From: JAKAWQ01 sp035509315
Lineage (GTDB): Bacteria; Pseudomonadota; Alphaproteobacteria; Acetobacterales; Acetobacteraceae
NCBI GenBank assembly: GCA_035509315.1
Contig: DATJLS010000043.1
Span: forward strand, 1-64,000
Direction of reading: 5' to 3'
DNA length: 64,000 nucleotides
Position numbers and translations under genes: made by a program. The notes beneath the pieces are model-generated. The model was given only the letters and a program-made list of their open reading frames with translations, had not been told where the DNA came from and ran no database searches. Below are positions 1 through 9,657 of the stretch, piece by piece (within the stretch, counting starts at the first letter, position 1; the number at the start of each line of letters is the position of its first letter).

Positions 1-1477
1 AGCCTCCGGAGTCACTCAATCTCTTCAGCAATCGGTCGCCAGTGCAAATCAACTTCTCTCCCAGCTTGCAACGATAAACAAAGAGCTGCAGACCGCCCCA
101 AATGACAATTCTCTGCTCGATGAGCAGCAGGCGGCGCTCAACTCTTTATCGGGGCTGATTGGTATTCAGACGGAACCACTGCAAAATGGTGCAGTCGAGG
201 TAACCGTCAATGGCAGCGTGCTCCTCGATCAAAGTGGCGCGCAAAAGCTGTCTCTGGTGCAATCGACCCCCGAAAGCACCCCCGAGCTGACTGTCGGCCC
301 TTCGAATATTCCGCTCAATGGCGGCAATGCTTCAGGATCGATAGGTGGGAATATATCGGCTTTTCAGAACATCGAAAATGTCCTCAACTCCATCGATTCC
401 TTTGCCGGAACTCTCGCGAGCAGCGTCAATCAGGTTCAGGCCGAGGGATTGACCAGCGCCGGAAGCCAAGGGGCCCCTCTCTTCACTGTTCCGCCACCGC
501 AGGTCGTCGCCGGCAAGGCGAACACGGGATCTGCAGCTTTTTCGGTAAGCATCACCAATTCCGCGGCGCTTCCCAGCAACGGCGAAGGATATGTTCTAAG
601 TTTTGGATCATCCGGCTGGACAGCGACGGTCCCCGGGACAACAGAGAGTTTCTCGCTCGGCAGTGGCCCCACGCTTTCGCCACCCGGTCTCACGATTACG
701 GTGAATGGGACCGCTGCATCCGGAGACACGTTCCTCATCAACCCCACTCCCGGCGCTGCAGCCTCGATCTCGCTGGCCAGCACGTCACCGTCTGCGCTCG
801 CTATCGCCGACCCCTACGTGGCCACCGCCGGCAATGTCAATGCCAGCGGCGCGGTCACGAACAACAATGCCGGATCTGAAAAAGAATCTTCCGGCACAGT
901 GACATCCAAGCCCGCAAGCAACGCAACGATCATCCCCGCAGCCAATTTTGGCCAGGCTTTGACTCTCACCTTCACCAGCGCCACCACCTACAGCATCACG
1001 AACTCGTCCGGAACCGCGGTCGCTTCCGGGACATGGTCCAAAGGAACCGAAATCGCTTTCACCTATCCTTCGTCGAGCCCTGCTGATGGGCAGTTCTTCG
1101 AAATCTCTCTCAGCGGCAGCGCGGCCAATGGCGATGTGTTCAGTCTGGCTCCCGGGGGGGCCAACAACGGCTCCAACGCACAACGCCTGGCCGATCTCTT
1201 CCAGGCAAGTTCCGGCAGTTCCGCCGGTTCACTCAAATCCGCCATCCTTACGATTGTCGGTAATGCCGGCTCAAACGCGTCAGCGGCCAAGTCCTTGGCC
1301 AATAACACCCAGAACAATCTTACCACCGCCCAGCAGAATCTATCTGCCGTCGCAGGGGTGGACACGAACAGTCAGGCGGTTGTTCTTACTCAATACCAGC
1401 AAGCCTTCCAGGCGGCATCCCAGGTGATTTCGATCTCAAGCCAGCTTTTTCAAGATTTGGTTTCGGCTCTTTCGTGA
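1..1477 (+). CDS. flgK: Flagellar hook-associated protein FlgK (HAP1), 5' end outside window
   Basis: The frame is open from base 2, so the gene starts upstream; 491 residues are visible. FlgK forms the first junction zone between hook and filament. The visible start reads as the FlgK helical region (INKELQTAPNDNSLLDEQQ, then LNSLSGLIGIQ). The C-terminus (VVLTQYQQAFQAASQVISISSQLFQDL) matches the conserved FlgK/flagellin-like terminal helix. Two internal beta-rich stretches carry a similar motif, NGTAASGDTF near bases 705-735 and SGSAANGDVF near 1115-1145, which suggests a duplicated variable surface domain. flgL follows 76 bp downstream on the same strand. Confident on family. Confidence 0.92.
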   Translation, partial: ASGVTQSLQQSVASANQLLSQLATINKELQTAPNDNSLLDEQQAALNSLSGLIGIQTEPLQNGAVEVTVNGSVLLDQSGAQKLSLVQSTPESTPELTVGPSNIPLNGGNASGSIGGNISAFQNIENVLNSIDSFAGTLASSVNQVQAEGLTSAGSQGAPLFTVPPPQVVAGKANTGSAAFSVSITNSAALPSNGEGYVLSFGSSGWTATVPGTTESFSLGSGPTLSPPGLTITVNGTAASGDTFLINPTPGAAASISLASTSPSALAIADPYVATAGNVNASGAVTNNNAGSEKESSGTVTSKPASNATIIPAANFGQALTLTFTSATTYSITNSSGTAVASGTWSKGTEIAFTYPSSSPADGQFFEISLSGSAANGDVFSLAPGGANNGSNAQRLADLFQASSGSSAGSLKSAILTIVGNAGSNASAAKSLANNTQNNLTTAQQNLSAVAGVDTNSQAVVLTQYQQAFQAASQVISISSQLFQDLVSALS

Positions 1478-1553
1478 GTTTGGATTTTGATCACTTCCCT
1501 CATTCTCGGCGGCTTTGCCATAGACTTCCTGAGAAGATAACCAAGAGGTTGCT

Positions 1554-2762
1554 ATGCAGACTTCATTTTTTACGACAGCGGCACAGAGTTTCACAAGCAA
1601 CGAGCAACTTCTTCAGACGCTCGAGCAGGAACTGGAGAGCGGGAATGCGGTTTCGACGGCGAGCGCCAATCCCGCCGCCTTCGTTGGGGCGACCGGCGAC
1701 ACGGATGACGTTGGACAGCTGACCGCCGAAGACAGCAGTCAAACCAATATTCAAACCACGCTCGGCTTGGGCACGACAGCTTTAAGCGAAGCCGCGACCA
1801 TACTCGACAAAATTCAACAAACAGCCCTTGAGGCAATCAACGGAACCGTCAACAGCTCCGAGTTTCAATCACTCTCCGGCCAAGTCCAACAGAACCTTCA
1901 GCAGCTCATTGCCGTTGCCGACACTGCCGACAACAACGGCGACTTCGTATTCGCCGGCACTGCCGGCAATATCAAGCCATTCGTGCAAAATTCGAGCGGA
2001 AGCACTGAATATTTCGGCAATGACGGAATCTCGACGGTAGAGGTATCACCCGGTATCACCGTCAATGCCGCGCTGAGCGGCACCGCCTTCACCGGCGGTT
2101 TCTCAGGCGATGGATTTGCTTCCGTTGCGGCAGCCAGCGGCAACACGGGAACCGCAACATTCTTGCCTGTCGGCATCCTGAACGATTCGTCTGCAACGCA
2201 ATTTCAGCAGGGGTCGAAGCCCATTACCATCTCCTTTTCCACCAATGCCTCCGGGCAGGCCACGTATACCGCCACGCAAGGGAGCGCGACCATTTCCAGC
2301 GGCCCGGCAAAGCCTGGTGAAGACATCACGCTCGACGGAGTGCAGTTTGAACTGAGTGGGACCCCCGCTTCCGGGGACAACTTCACCATCGCTCCGGCCA
2401 GACCGCAATCCGTGTTTGCCCTGATCCAGGGCATTCAGAATGCCTTGGCGACACCGGGAACAACCGCAGCAGAGCATGCGCAGACAGCACAGGTGCTGGG
2501 AAATGCGCTCGCCGGTATCACTCAATATCAGAATATTATCACATCCGAAAATGCCAGGATTGGCGTCATTCTTCAAACGGTGTCCAACGCACAGAACGAC
2601 AATGCGCAAGCAATCACCACCGACCAGAATGATGCTGCCAACCTGACCTCGGCCAATGTTCCCCAACTGCTTACCGAGATCGATGAACAAACCACCGCCT
2701 TACAGGCCGCGTTGCAGGCGTTTGGCGTAACACAGGGGTTGGACGTCTTCAACTTTCTCTAG
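1554..2762 (+). CDS. flgL: Flagellar hook-associated protein FlgL (HAP3)
   Basis: 402 aa, flagellin-like junction protein between FlgK and the filament. The N-terminal helix (residues about 1-140) has the FlgL pattern, including LGLGTTALSEAATILDKIQQ and the DNNGDFVFAGT segment that is typical of FlgL. The C-terminal helix ends in LQAALQAFGVTQGLDVFNFL. The middle domain contains SGTPASGDNFTIAP followed by QSVFALIQ, the same style of motif as in FlgK upstream. The start ATG at 1554 has a purine-rich AGAGG about 5 nt upstream. It follows flgK, its usual partner. Confidence 0.92.
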   Translation: MQTSFFTTAAQSFTSNEQLLQTLEQELESGNAVSTASANPAAFVGATGDTDDVGQLTAEDSSQTNIQTTLGLGTTALSEAATILDKIQQTALEAINGTVNSSEFQSLSGQVQQNLQQLIAVADTADNNGDFVFAGTAGNIKPFVQNSSGSTEYFGNDGISTVEVSPGITVNAALSGTAFTGGFSGDGFASVAAASGNTGTATFLPVGILNDSSATQFQQGSKPITISFSTNASGQATYTATQGSATISSGPAKPGEDITLDGVQFELSGTPASGDNFTIAPARPQSVFALIQGIQNALATPGTTAAEHAQTAQVLGNALAGITQYQNIITSENARIGVILQTVSNAQNDNAQAITTDQNDAANLTSANVPQLLTEIDEQTTALQAALQAFGVTQGLDVFNFL

Positions 2763-2783
2763 CCGAATCGGAAAAAGCGAACA

Positions 2784-5700
2784 ATGGCAGCCGCCCAGCC
2801 GGAGCACCCACCCCGCCGTGCCGTACTCATTGCCGGATATTATCGGACCGGCACTTCCGCCCTGAGCGGAGCACTCGCAGAAGCCGGCATCACCATACTC
2901 AACAATACCGAGGCGAACGAGCACAACCCACGCGGCTTCTTTGAGGATACCGCGCTGATCCAGCTGGAGATGGACGTGCTCAGCGCGCTTGGTTCCATAT
3001 GGAGCGATGTACGCTTCCTGCCGGAGGGCTGGATCGAACGGCCGGACATGTCCATATACCTTGAACGGCTAACCGACATTCTCACCAAGAAATTTCAATC
3101 CGCCCGGCTCTTTGCAATCAAGCACCCCCATATTTGCCGGCTCGCTCCCATCTATCTGCGGGCGCTCGAATCGATGGGAATCGCCTCGTGCGCCATTCGT
3201 ACTCATCGTGACCCGTATGTCATCGCCTCCAGCCAAAAAAAGAAGAACGCGCTTCCCCGGGCGCACGCGCTACTGCTTTGGGCAAGCTATGTCGTCGATG
3301 CCGAATGGAATACCCGCGAAATTCCGAGAGCGCTCGTCCTTTACGATTCACTGGTCAGCGACTCGGCGGGGACCGTGCATGACGCCCTGGCTGAGCTCGG
3401 TGTCATGCCCAACGGAACCAGCCGCGGCTTCGTCACCAAGACATTGCGGCGCAGCAGCCCTGCCCCGGCCGAGGGCCTCTATCCGCCATTGGTGCAGCTG
3501 GTCGCGGATGTCGAGCGGGCCATCATCGGCGACGCCGCTCCCGAAACCTGGGACGAGCTTCGCTCCAGGGTCTCCGACTTCGGACGATTCCTCGTGGAAA
3601 TCGGCGAAACACGCAACAGGATCGTGCCGGGAATCGGCAGCTCCGTCATAGGACAAAATCGGAAACAGACAGCGCTTCTGACCAGCGGGACCCATACCGG
3701 AAACAAGCTTCGCCCCCCCGAGCGAACTGACGAGGCAGCCCAGACCCGAATTCTCGCAAGGCTTGGCGCGACCTCTTGCCCAAGCCTCTCCGTGTTCGTG
3801 ATCGCTCCACACGGCATGTCGGAACAGTGCGCCGCGACGCGCGAGTCACTACGTGCCGGCTGGCGTCAGCCAGACAAGCTCATCATCCTCAAAGTCGGGG
3901 ACAGAGGAGAACAAGGGAAAGATTTGGTCGTCCCACTCGCGGACGATGCCGCCCTGGCAAACGAACTGCGCTCCCGCTTGAATTCGACAATGGATACCGA
4001 TTACGTATCGATTCTGAATGCGGGCGACACCGTGGAGCCGGACTGTATTGCCCGCCTGATCCTCGCCGCCAGTTTGGCCGACGCGCATCCGGCGATGCTC
4101 TATTGCGACGAGATTGTGGCGTCGTCTGAGCACCCTTGGATCCGGGCCAAACCCGCCTGGGATATCCATCGGCTTCGCGAATCCTGCTTTGTCGGCGACT
4201 GGGTATGGTACGCGAGCCGGGCGCTTCGGGAGATTGGCGGTCTTTCGGAAGAGTTTCCCGGGGCCGAGGAGTATGACGTGCAGCTTCGCATAGCCGAGGC
4301 CGGCCTTCCCGTCCTTCGCGTTCCCGAGGCCCTGTTCGTTCGCCACCCTGGTTCCCGGCGCGACTCGATATCTTTGGAGACCGCGATCACGAACGCTGCG
4401 CGCGCGATCGACGCCCATCTGTCTCGCTGCAAGATCGCCGCGAGCGCCAAAAACGGGCGTTTTCCGGGAACATTCACAATGGAATATGCTGCCACGCAAA
4501 CTCCGATGGTGATCGGCCTATTCTGTGCCGGCGCCAGCCTGGCCAGCGTGAATGCAACGGCCGCGCGTGTCCTTGCCTCCATGCGGCTCGGCGACAAGCT
4601 GGTTTACGTTGCCGGCGAACTTGTCGAGGGAGATCCGCTGGACACCTACCTTTCGAGGGTGAGCAACGGAATTTCGCCCGATCATGCGAATATCAGGGTA
4701 TATCGGCGCTCGACCCCTCTCGGCGAGACCATCCGTGATCTGGCGCGCATGATGGAAGAAGGGGAATATGTGGCGGTGATCGACGCCAAGGCGACACCCG
4801 ATCGCAACGATGAATTCGATATCCTGAGGCGGGTCCTGGACTCCGCCCCGGAGGCGGCGATTGTGGGTTTGCTGGCCTATTATCGCGAAGGAGAAACGAC
4901 ACGTTTGCTCGGCCCCCTCCTCCATGGTGCTGCTGCAAGAATCGGCGCTGGTCGTGACGCTGAGAATCCCGGCCCAGGGGCGTGGCTTGCCGCCATGCAG
5001 AAAGTGTCCGCTATCGACGGACCCTGCATCCTTTTGCGCAAAAGCTCAGATGAATTTCTGGCACAAATATCCAGACTCGCGACATGGAGTGAAATCTGTG
5101 AAGCCGCCGACAGCTTCGGCTTTAGCACCCTTTGGTGTCCTTCCCTGAAGTCGGAAGTTCGTGCCCCGGAGTCCGCGAGCAGAGATGCCGAAGTCATGGT
5201 GGCCGCCAAAAGCCGATATCGGCCAGCCTATCATCATCCGGCGCTTTCCATGATTGGAGATCCCATTCTTCTTGAATCTCGACTTGGTCTGGTCGAGGAG
5301 GAGCCCCAAGATGTCGGCAACCTTATCTCCGGGGAACCGGACTCTCATTTGGTAAGCATTGTTCGTGGACTTCGCCGTCGCGGGCTTACAACGGCAACCT
5401 GGGCACAAGATGGTGTCGACTCCTATAGCATCTCTAGGTCAATTCAAGCCGGCCGGAGATGGGTTCGGATCAATCCGAACTATCTTTGGGAGGAGGTTTC
5501 CGACTTCACCGCCGCCTGGACCAGGCCGCCATCCCCATCCGAGCACAAGATCATCAAGGCCGCGACCATTTGCATCGGTACGTCAGCACCCATCGTGCGC
5601 AGACTCTCCGGGATGGGGGCGCGACGAATCAAATTGTTGTTGCCGACGCTTGATCGCTCCTTGTGGGAGAAAATGACCTCTTCCCCTCAGGAGAAGAAGC

Positions 5701-6215
5701 TGGCGATTTGGATCGATGAGAAGGTCCGGGTCCCGTGGCTATTCGATCTGATCAGGGCTACACAGGAGCACTGGTCCTGGGCCGTGGTGAGCAACGCCGA
5801 GCTTTCGCTTCCCGGCAATGTTGCGAAGTTACGCCGTCCTATTTTTGAGGATGGCTGGCGCGACTTGTTCGCGACGCTTCGGCCGACTCTTCTCGTTCGG
5901 CCGACGCCTCAAGTTAACTGGCTCGATGATCACGTATTGCTCATGGCCGCAGCCGCAGGGTGCTCAATCCTTGCGGGACGCGAAAGTTTTTCTGAACGAC
6001 TGCATTCTCACTGCAGTGTTGTTTGGCTGACATCCGACCTAATCAACCTCTGGACCGACGCAATAAAATCGGACGAAGAATCCATAGGGCTTCCGCAAAA
6101 CCATCTTCTCGACTGCGGAGAGAGCTTCTGGCTGCGCGCAGAACATGCTCAAGACTGGCTCGACATAGACCCAGCGTTGGCGCCGAAGCCCACTAAAGCG
6201 GAAAAAGCCGCATGA
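2784..6215 (+). CDS. Giant glycosyltransferase with N-terminal sulfotransferase-like domain
   Basis: 1143 aa, far larger than a single-domain glycosyltransferase. Residues about 12-290 begin with a P-loop-like GYYRTGTSALSGAL and NEHNPRGFFED, the pattern of sulfotransferase-family proteins that bind PAPS. Residues about 330-530 look like a GT2 (GT-A) domain, with LSVFVIAPHG, NAGDTVEPDCI near 411 and YCDEI. Residues about 570-720 resemble a second degenerate GT2 domain (VIDAKATPDRNDEF). Residues about 850-1130 look GT-B-like. The gene sits 21 bp after flgL and overlaps flgA by 4 bp, so it is cotranscribed with flagellar genes. I infer modification of flagellin or another surface glycan. Domain assignments are by eye; substrate and activity are unknown. 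Confidence 0.72.
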   Translation: MAAAQPEHPPRRAVLIAGYYRTGTSALSGALAEAGITILNNTEANEHNPRGFFEDTALIQLEMDVLSALGSIWSDVRFLPEGWIERPDMSIYLERLTDILTKKFQSARLFAIKHPHICRLAPIYLRALESMGIASCAIRTHRDPYVIASSQKKKNALPRAHALLLWASYVVDAEWNTREIPRALVLYDSLVSDSAGTVHDALAELGVMPNGTSRGFVTKTLRRSSPAPAEGLYPPLVQLVADVERAIIGDAAPETWDELRSRVSDFGRFLVEIGETRNRIVPGIGSSVIGQNRKQTALLTSGTHTGNKLRPPERTDEAAQTRILARLGATSCPSLSVFVIAPHGMSEQCAATRESLRAGWRQPDKLIILKVGDRGEQGKDLVVPLADDAALANELRSRLNSTMDTDYVSILNAGDTVEPDCIARLILAASLADAHPAMLYCDEIVASSEHPWIRAKPAWDIHRLRESCFVGDWVWYASRALREIGGLSEEFPGAEEYDVQLRIAEAGLPVLRVPEALFVRHPGSRRDSISLETAITNAARAIDAHLSRCKIAASAKNGRFPGTFTMEYAATQTPMVIGLFCAGASLASVNATAARVLASMRLGDKLVYVAGELVEGDPLDTYLSRVSNGISPDHANIRVYRRSTPLGETIRDLARMMEEGEYVAVIDAKATPDRNDEFDILRRVLDSAPEAAIVGLLAYYREGETTRLLGPLLHGAAARIGAGRDAENPGPGAWLAAMQKVSAIDGPCILLRKSSDEFLAQISRLATWSEICEAADSFGFSTLWCPSLKSEVRAPESASRDAEVMVAAKSRYRPAYHHPALSMIGDPILLESRLGLVEEEPQDVGNLISGEPDSHLVSIVRGLRRRGLTTATWAQDGVDSYSISRSIQAGRRWVRINPNYLWEEVSDFTAAWTRPPSPSEHKIIKAATICIGTSAPIVRRLSGMGARRIKLLLPTLDRSLWEKMTSSPQEKKLAIWIDEKVRVPWLFDLIRATQEHWSWAVVSNAELSLPGNVAKLRRPIFEDGWRDLFATLRPTLLVRPTPQVNWLDDHVLLMAAAAGCSILAGRESFSERLHSHCSVVWLTSDLINLWTDAIKSDEESIGLPQNHLLDCGESFWLRAEHAQDWLDIDPALAPKPTKAEKAA

Positions 6216-6916
6216 TGCTGCAGCGTATTCTTTTCTTGACCATTTGCAGCGCTGCGCTTTCTATCTTGTCAGGCCCGTCGGCCGCGAAAGCGGCCCGCGA
6301 AGTGCCTGCCGATGTCGAGGCCGCCATCCTGGCCGCCTTGCCAAAAAACGAGCGCGACATCGTCCAGATCGGACCCTCGGCGGCGGCAAGAATGACCCGC
6401 TGCCTCACACCGCTCGCGGCGTCTGTCATGGGCCAAGGCATTTACCGGACTGTTCGAATCGACTGCGCATCTCCCCGCTGGAGCATCTATGTCGGAATTT
6501 CGCTAGACACTATGGAAACCGTTTTGGTCGCAAACAAAAACATTCCCTTGGGCAAGAGACTAACCGCCGGTGACTTCCGACAAGCTCGGATGACCTCCGC
6601 AAACGTGCCTGGTGAACGCATATCGGTTCGGGACGCAATTGGCAAGCAAATCGCGGCTCCGCTCACCCAAGGTGATATCATCACAAGCAATGATGTTGTC
6701 ATACCGCTTGCCGTTCACAGCGGAGACAAGATTGTTATCTATTTTGCGGGGTCCAGCATGACCGCAACCGCGGCTGGAACGGCGCTTGAGTCAGGTGCAT
6801 TCGGACAAAGCATATTGGTGCAAAATGACGATAGCCACAGAGAGGTCACCGTAAAGATTATTGCCTCCGGAGGACCGATTCCGTCAGGTCAATTGTTTGT
6901 CATAGCCACAAGATAA
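6212..6916 (+). CDS. flgA: FlgA, P-ring assembly chaperone
   Basis: 234 aa periplasmic chaperone for FlgI/P-ring assembly. Residues 1-27 form a signal peptide (hydrophobic ILFLTICSAALSILS ending in AKA). The SAF-domain part begins near VLVANKNIPLGKRLTAGDF, and the C-terminal beta domain has HSGDKIVIYFAGSSMTATAAG and ALESGAFGQSILVQN, the standard FlgA layout. The start ATG overlaps the glycosyltransferase stop by 4 bp (ATGA), showing translational coupling. No flgI or flgH lies next to it here. Confidence 0.9.
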   Translation: MMLQRILFLTICSAALSILSGPSAAKAAREVPADVEAAILAALPKNERDIVQIGPSAAARMTRCLTPLAASVMGQGIYRTVRIDCASPRWSIYVGISLDTMETVLVANKNIPLGKRLTAGDFRQARMTSANVPGERISVRDAIGKQIAAPLTQGDIITSNDVVIPLAVHSGDKIVIYFAGSSMTATAAGTALESGAFGQSILVQNDDSHREVTVKIIASGGPIPSGQLFVIATR

Positions 6917-7646
6917 CTTTATGACGGGCGCAATTGATGAAAATGAGCTTTGATCCCAAGGCTTGACAATCTCTTTCGCTTTTACGGCAAAGGGGTCTCA
7001 TTCCGCCTGTTCCAGCATGTTTCTTGTGGCTTGTTTGCACCGACCTTAATCTTTTATTTCTAAATTCATGCCATGCTTAGTCCAACGCATGCAGAGTCTA
7101 AGAGACTGTTTGAGCATGGGCTGTGATGAGTCGGTTCGTTCCAAGTTGGGGGCGCCGCAGGCGCCGGCCGGCGCGGCTTTCGAGAACCGGAGCGGAGCGA
7201 CCTTTGAGGGCCGTGAGCACCGGAAGTGCAGAAAGACGCGTCGGACGACCACCACAGTCGCATTCTCAAACAGTCTCTCAGTGACTGGGACTGCGGAATC
7301 GTCGACCAAGCCTTGAGAGAATCTGTAGAAATACTCCCGCCTTCGGAAAGATTGCGTTCAGTCCGCTCAAACAGGGGACATTTTTATGTCAGGGTGATCC
7401 AACGATATCTGCTTCCTTCCCGAGTTAAAATGCACGGCGGCCGATCAGCGTTGTCTTCATTTGCGATTGGCATCGCCGGACTGGAATTCGAAGAAAGTCC
7501 AGCCTGTCGTTCCATATCGGGTCGTTTTTCATTTTCTTCCACTTCTTTGAGTCAGTTGTTTCCGGGAACGCGAATATTTGAAGATTCCCTTTTTTGATAG
7601 AACAGAGCGCTTGTAAAACCGGGCTTGGGCAGGCAGAGGGAGATTC
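6917..7646. other. 730 bp non-coding, AT-richer gap inside the flagellar cluster
   Basis: No convincing gene was found. Open frames here (for example 7226-7597) have no recognisable domain and atypical composition. The gap holds a 176 bp element with inverted ends at 7102-7277. The stretch 7400-7620 is visibly richer in A and T, with several T runs, than the flanking genes. It separates the flgK/L/A block from fliE and probably contains the promoter for the fliE operon, but I could not identify a confident sigma-28, sigma-54 or sigma-70 site. A GAGGGAGA ribosome-binding site lies just before fliE. Confidence 0.6.
7102..7277. mobile_element. MITE-like or IS5-type remnant with terminal inverted repeats
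   Basis: The left end GAGACTGTTTGAGCATG (7102-7118) is matched by the reverse complement of the right end, GAGACTGTTTGAGAATG (7261-7277): 16 of 17 bases, and similarity continues inward for about 8 more with one gap. The 176 bp interior is GC-rich and has no transposase. Flanking triplets are TAA on the left and TCA on the right, compatible with a TNA-type target as used by some IS5-family subgroups but not an exact duplication. Best read as a non-autonomous or internally deleted element. Confidence 0.55.
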
Positions 7647-7952
7647 ATGGCGTTGCCGGTCACATTGGTATCGCAAGTGCATGGCTCCACGTCGGAGGCC
7701 GGGACGGGATTTTCTCCCTCTGCGGCTCAGGACGGATTTGGAAAAACCCTTCAGAAAGCTTTAAGCAACGTAAGCCAATCCCAGTCAATGGCAACCGTAG
7801 CAGAAGACGCTGTGGCGAGCGGAAAACCAGGCGCATCGGCATCCACCGCTCTCGTGCTTTCGGATCAAGCGGAAATCGGGTGGAATGCCGTCGTTGCCGT
7901 GAGAAACGAAATGGTGTCTGCCTACCAAACCATGGTAAACATGCAGATCTAA
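7647..7952 (+). CDS. fliE: Flagellar hook-basal body protein FliE
   Basis: 101 aa, normal FliE length. FliE links the MS-ring to the proximal rod and is an early export substrate. The family pattern is visible: FGKTLQKALSNVSQSQ in the first half, and WNAVVAVRNEMVSAYQTMVNMQI at the C-terminus, the diagnostic VRN..V.AYQ..M.M motif. A strong GAGGGAGA ribosome-binding site precedes the ATG. flgB and flgC, which often sit immediately upstream, are absent here. It opens the fliE-to-fliJ block. Confidence 0.93.
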   Translation: MALPVTLVSQVHGSTSEAGTGFSPSAAQDGFGKTLQKALSNVSQSQSMATVAEDAVASGKPGASASTALVLSDQAEIGWNAVVAVRNEMVSAYQTMVNMQI

Positions 7953-8067
7953 AAATCGTGCTGACATGAATTTCCGTTTTGATCCCGTCTCGCTTTCTGA
8001 TCCTGACTTCGCTCTTCTATGACTCGCCCGCTGACTTATCCGCGGCATCCCGATTACGAGTGGTGAC

Positions 8068-9657
8068 GTGCATCGAATGACCTTGGATTATGCGAAAACG
8101 GTGTTCCGGCGTCTATTGGAGCGGATCAAAAACATTCCGCTTCCATTGGGACTGGGCATGGCTACCATCCTTGTCGCGCTTATGCTTTTGGCTGTCATTG
8201 GCATGTCGGGGCCGCCTTACCAGGTGCTGTACGAGGGCCTCTCTCCGCAGCAGGGCGGCGAAGTCATCGCCGAACTTCAAAAGCTGGGGATCCCTTACCA
8301 ACTCGACCGCGCCGGCACGATCATCAAAGTGCCGCTGGCGGACCTTGGCAGGGCGCGGCTCGAACTTGCAAGCAGCGGCACGCCAACGCAAAACATGTCC
8401 AAGGCATGGGAAACCCTCGAAAATGCTCCCATGACCGCGAGCGAGGCGTCGCTCCAGGCATTACAGCTTGAAGCCGAGCAAAACAGTCTCGAAGACTCCA
8501 TCAAGAGCGTCACTGGTGCGCAGGATGCCCAAGTGCTTATCGCGCTGCCACAAGACACGCCCTTTCTCGCAACCCAACCCAAACCCAAGGCCTCGGTCGT
8601 CCTAGTCGGCGCGCCGGAAGGGGATGAGTCGCTCGGCGCGACGGTGGCGCATCTGGTCGCTGGAGCAGTTCCCGGGCTGGCCCTGGAGGATGTTGTCGTC
8701 GCGACGAGCGGTGGAAAGATTCTTTACCCTGTCTCTTCAACCTACGAGGCCGCTCAGCAGCTCGCCATCCAGCAGGATGTCGAGGCCGTGCAGCAACTCA
8801 AAATCCGCTCCTTGCTGGCCCCCATCGTCGGCCCCGACAATTTCCGCGCAACCGTCTCGGCCGACATAGAATTTGGCCATACGACGCTCACTTCCGTCAG
8901 CTACGGCCCGCACGCCTATCCCGCCTCCGTGGATGTGGAGCAGACAAGGCGCACGGGCAACCAGACTCTGCCGATAGGCATTCCGGGCGCGCTTTCAAAT
9001 CAACCCCCCGGCTCCACCACCGCTCCACTGAACCCCGCCACTGCGCCCGGTGCAGCTGGCCGGCCGGCGCCGCCAACAACGGCTGCTGGAAGCAATCAGC
9101 AAACGGCAGCGGCATCGTCGGAACAACAAGTCCCGGTGAACACATCGCGGCACTCCCAAACGCAGTATGACGTCGATCAGACGAGCACAGAAGATCATCC
9201 GGCAAGCTGGCGGGTCAAAGCGATTTCAATTTCCATCGTCGTCAATCGGGCCGCATTGCAGGCAATCGACATCGGCCGATTAAAAACACTCGTTGCCGGA
9301 ACGAGCACCGTTCCAATCGATACCCTCGCTGTGATCCCTGCCAAGTTTATCAATTCCGGAACGCCGTCAAAGGCGCAACTCGGCTCCAATCTCCGGAGCG
9401 GACTGAAAGCCAGCCTTCTCCTTATTGCAGCAATCGCAGTGCTGGCCGGGCTGCTCTCGCCTTTGCGACGCTGGCTTTTGCACCTCATCGCACAGCCGCA
9501 AAGGGTGATCAAGGAGGCGGAAAAACATCCGGAAGAGGATACATATGCGCAGACACGCGCCTTGCTGGGACATTCCGTTGACAGAGTTCGTCTCACCGTT
9601 CAATCGGAACCGTTGGTGGTGGTAAAGACGTTGCAGAAATGGCTGGAACAGACATAG
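8068..9657 (+). CDS. fliF: Flagellar MS-ring protein FliF
   Basis: 529 aa inner-membrane protein that forms the MS-ring and houses the export gate. A transmembrane helix near residues 28-50 (LGLGMATILVALMLLAVIGM) is followed by the YscJ/FliF ring-building motif (YEGLSPQQGGEVIAELQKLGIPYQL). A low-complexity Pro/Ala/Thr-rich loop lies near 310-355. A second helix (LLLIAAIAVLAGLLSPL) lies near 450. The C-terminal tail EPLVVVKTLQKWLEQ is the FliG-binding segment. The GTG at 8068 is used here; the in-frame ATG at 8077 is an equally possible start. It overlaps fliG by 19 bp. Confidence 0.94.
   Translation: MHRMTLDYAKTVFRRLLERIKNIPLPLGLGMATILVALMLLAVIGMSGPPYQVLYEGLSPQQGGEVIAELQKLGIPYQLDRAGTIIKVPLADLGRARLELASSGTPTQNMSKAWETLENAPMTASEASLQALQLEAEQNSLEDSIKSVTGAQDAQVLIALPQDTPFLATQPKPKASVVLVGAPEGDESLGATVAHLVAGAVPGLALEDVVVATSGGKILYPVSSTYEAAQQLAIQQDVEAVQQLKIRSLLAPIVGPDNFRATVSADIEFGHTTLTSVSYGPHAYPASVDVEQTRRTGNQTLPIGIPGALSNQPPGSTTAPLNPATAPGAAGRPAPPTTAAGSNQQTAAASSEQQVPVNTSRHSQTQYDVDQTSTEDHPASWRVKAISISIVVNRAALQAIDIGRLKTLVAGTSTVPIDTLAVIPAKFINSGTPSKAQLGSNLRSGLKASLLLIAAIAVLAGLLSPLRRWLLHLIAQPQRVIKEAEKHPEEDTYAQTRALLGHSVDRVRLTVQSEPLVVVKTLQKWLEQT

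Noticed and set aside
7226..7597. 123-codon frame in the flgA-fliE gap
   Set aside because: It starts within the MITE-like element, has no ribosome-binding site or recognisable family, and lies in AT-richer non-coding sequence.
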